A stretch of DNA of 19,820 nucleotides from Dehalococcoidia bacterium. GTDB lineage: Bacteria > Chloroflexota > Dehalococcoidia > GIF9 > AB-539-J10. The DNA is taken from assembly GCA_004376695.1 (NCBI GenBank), contig SOJB01000099.1, positions 1 through 19,820 on the forward strand, read 5' to 3'. Shown here in pieces: positions 19,740 through 19,820 of the stretch. Both the position numbers and the translations under genes were made by a program. Within the stretch, counting starts at the first letter, position 1, and every line of letters starts with the position of its first letter. The notes below the pieces were generated by a model. That model was not told where the DNA came from, did no database searches, and worked only from the letters and a program-made list of their open reading frames with translations.

Positions 19740-19820
19740 TCATACCGGTAATGCCTGGCTAGTGCGTTGAGATTGGAGGCTGTATCTTCTCCAGGGATGG
19801 TCCGGAGGAGGGACGTATTT
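19740..19820 (-). CDS. C-terminal end of an unidentified upstream protein, possibly a transposase
   Basis: An open frame enters from the right edge and runs 26 codons to TGA at 19740. It contains PPPDHPWRRYS followed by a polar tail. Proline-rich ends with a D-H-P-W-R motif are, from memory, found at the C-terminus of several DDE integrase-type transposases. The piece is too short for a firm call, and it does not look like the end of rpoC, which often precedes rpsL. It stops about 50 nt before the cluster's promoter. Confidence 0.33.
   Translation of the reverse strand, partial: KYVPPPDHPWRRYSLQSQRTSQALPV

Noticed and set aside
1..19820. CRISPR array, phage genes or a defence system
   Set aside because: No regularly spaced direct repeats and no non-housekeeping genes were seen apart from the short ORF tail at the right edge.

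Overview
The window is a long, unbroken, minus-strand ribosomal protein supercluster. Read from right to left, it starts at a promoter near 19690 and runs to rpsI at 145, followed by a divided-off tRNA-Gln cut by the left edge. It carries about 37 genes, 30 of them for ribosomal proteins if the small bS22-like protein is counted. No convincing gene lies on the plus strand. Zinc-type S4, S14, L24, L36 and adenylate kinase, frequent GTG/TTG starts, roughly balanced base composition and the order rplQ-truA-rplM-rpsI point to a non-proteobacterial lineage. My best guess is a Chloroflexota (Dehalococcoidia-like) bacterium. That is inference from gene order and protein style, not from a search.

Layout, 5' to 3' on the minus strand: (1) 19523-19820 holds the tail of an unidentified upstream ORF, a strong sigma-70-type promoter (19663-19691) and a structured leader of about 134 nt with a terminator-like hairpin. 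(2) The str block is rpsL, rpsG, fusA, without tuf. (3) The S10 block begins with rpsJ, whose ATG overlaps the fusA stop, and runs rplC, rplD, rplW, a tiny bS22/COX24-type gene, rplB, rpsS, rplV, rpsC, rplP, rpmC, rpsQ. (4) The spc block is rplN, rplX, rplE, rpsN, rpsH, rplF, rplR, rpsE, rplO (no rpmD), secY, adk, map, infA. (5) A near-consensus internal promoter at 4792-4820 precedes the alpha block: rpmJ, an unrecognised 34-codon ORF, rpsM, rpsK, rpsD, rpoA, rplQ. (6) truA, rplM and rpsI close the cluster. (7) A tRNA-Gln(CTG) with its own promoter begins at position 51 and leaves the window.

Together these genes make ribosome components plus the machinery coupled to growth: EF-G, SecY, adenylate kinase, methionine aminopeptidase, IF-1, RNA polymerase alpha and a tRNA pseudouridine synthase. 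Neighbouring genes are mostly separated by fewer than 20 nt or overlap, so translational coupling is expected throughout.

The most notable observations are the 31-codon bS22-like gene fitted exactly between rplW and rplB; the 34-codon ORF that fills the rpmJ-rpsM gap; the leader whose AAAGCCG segment can pair with three competing partners; the loss of rpmD and tuf from the cluster; and an L13 with a non-family C-terminal tail that looks derived from repeat sequence.
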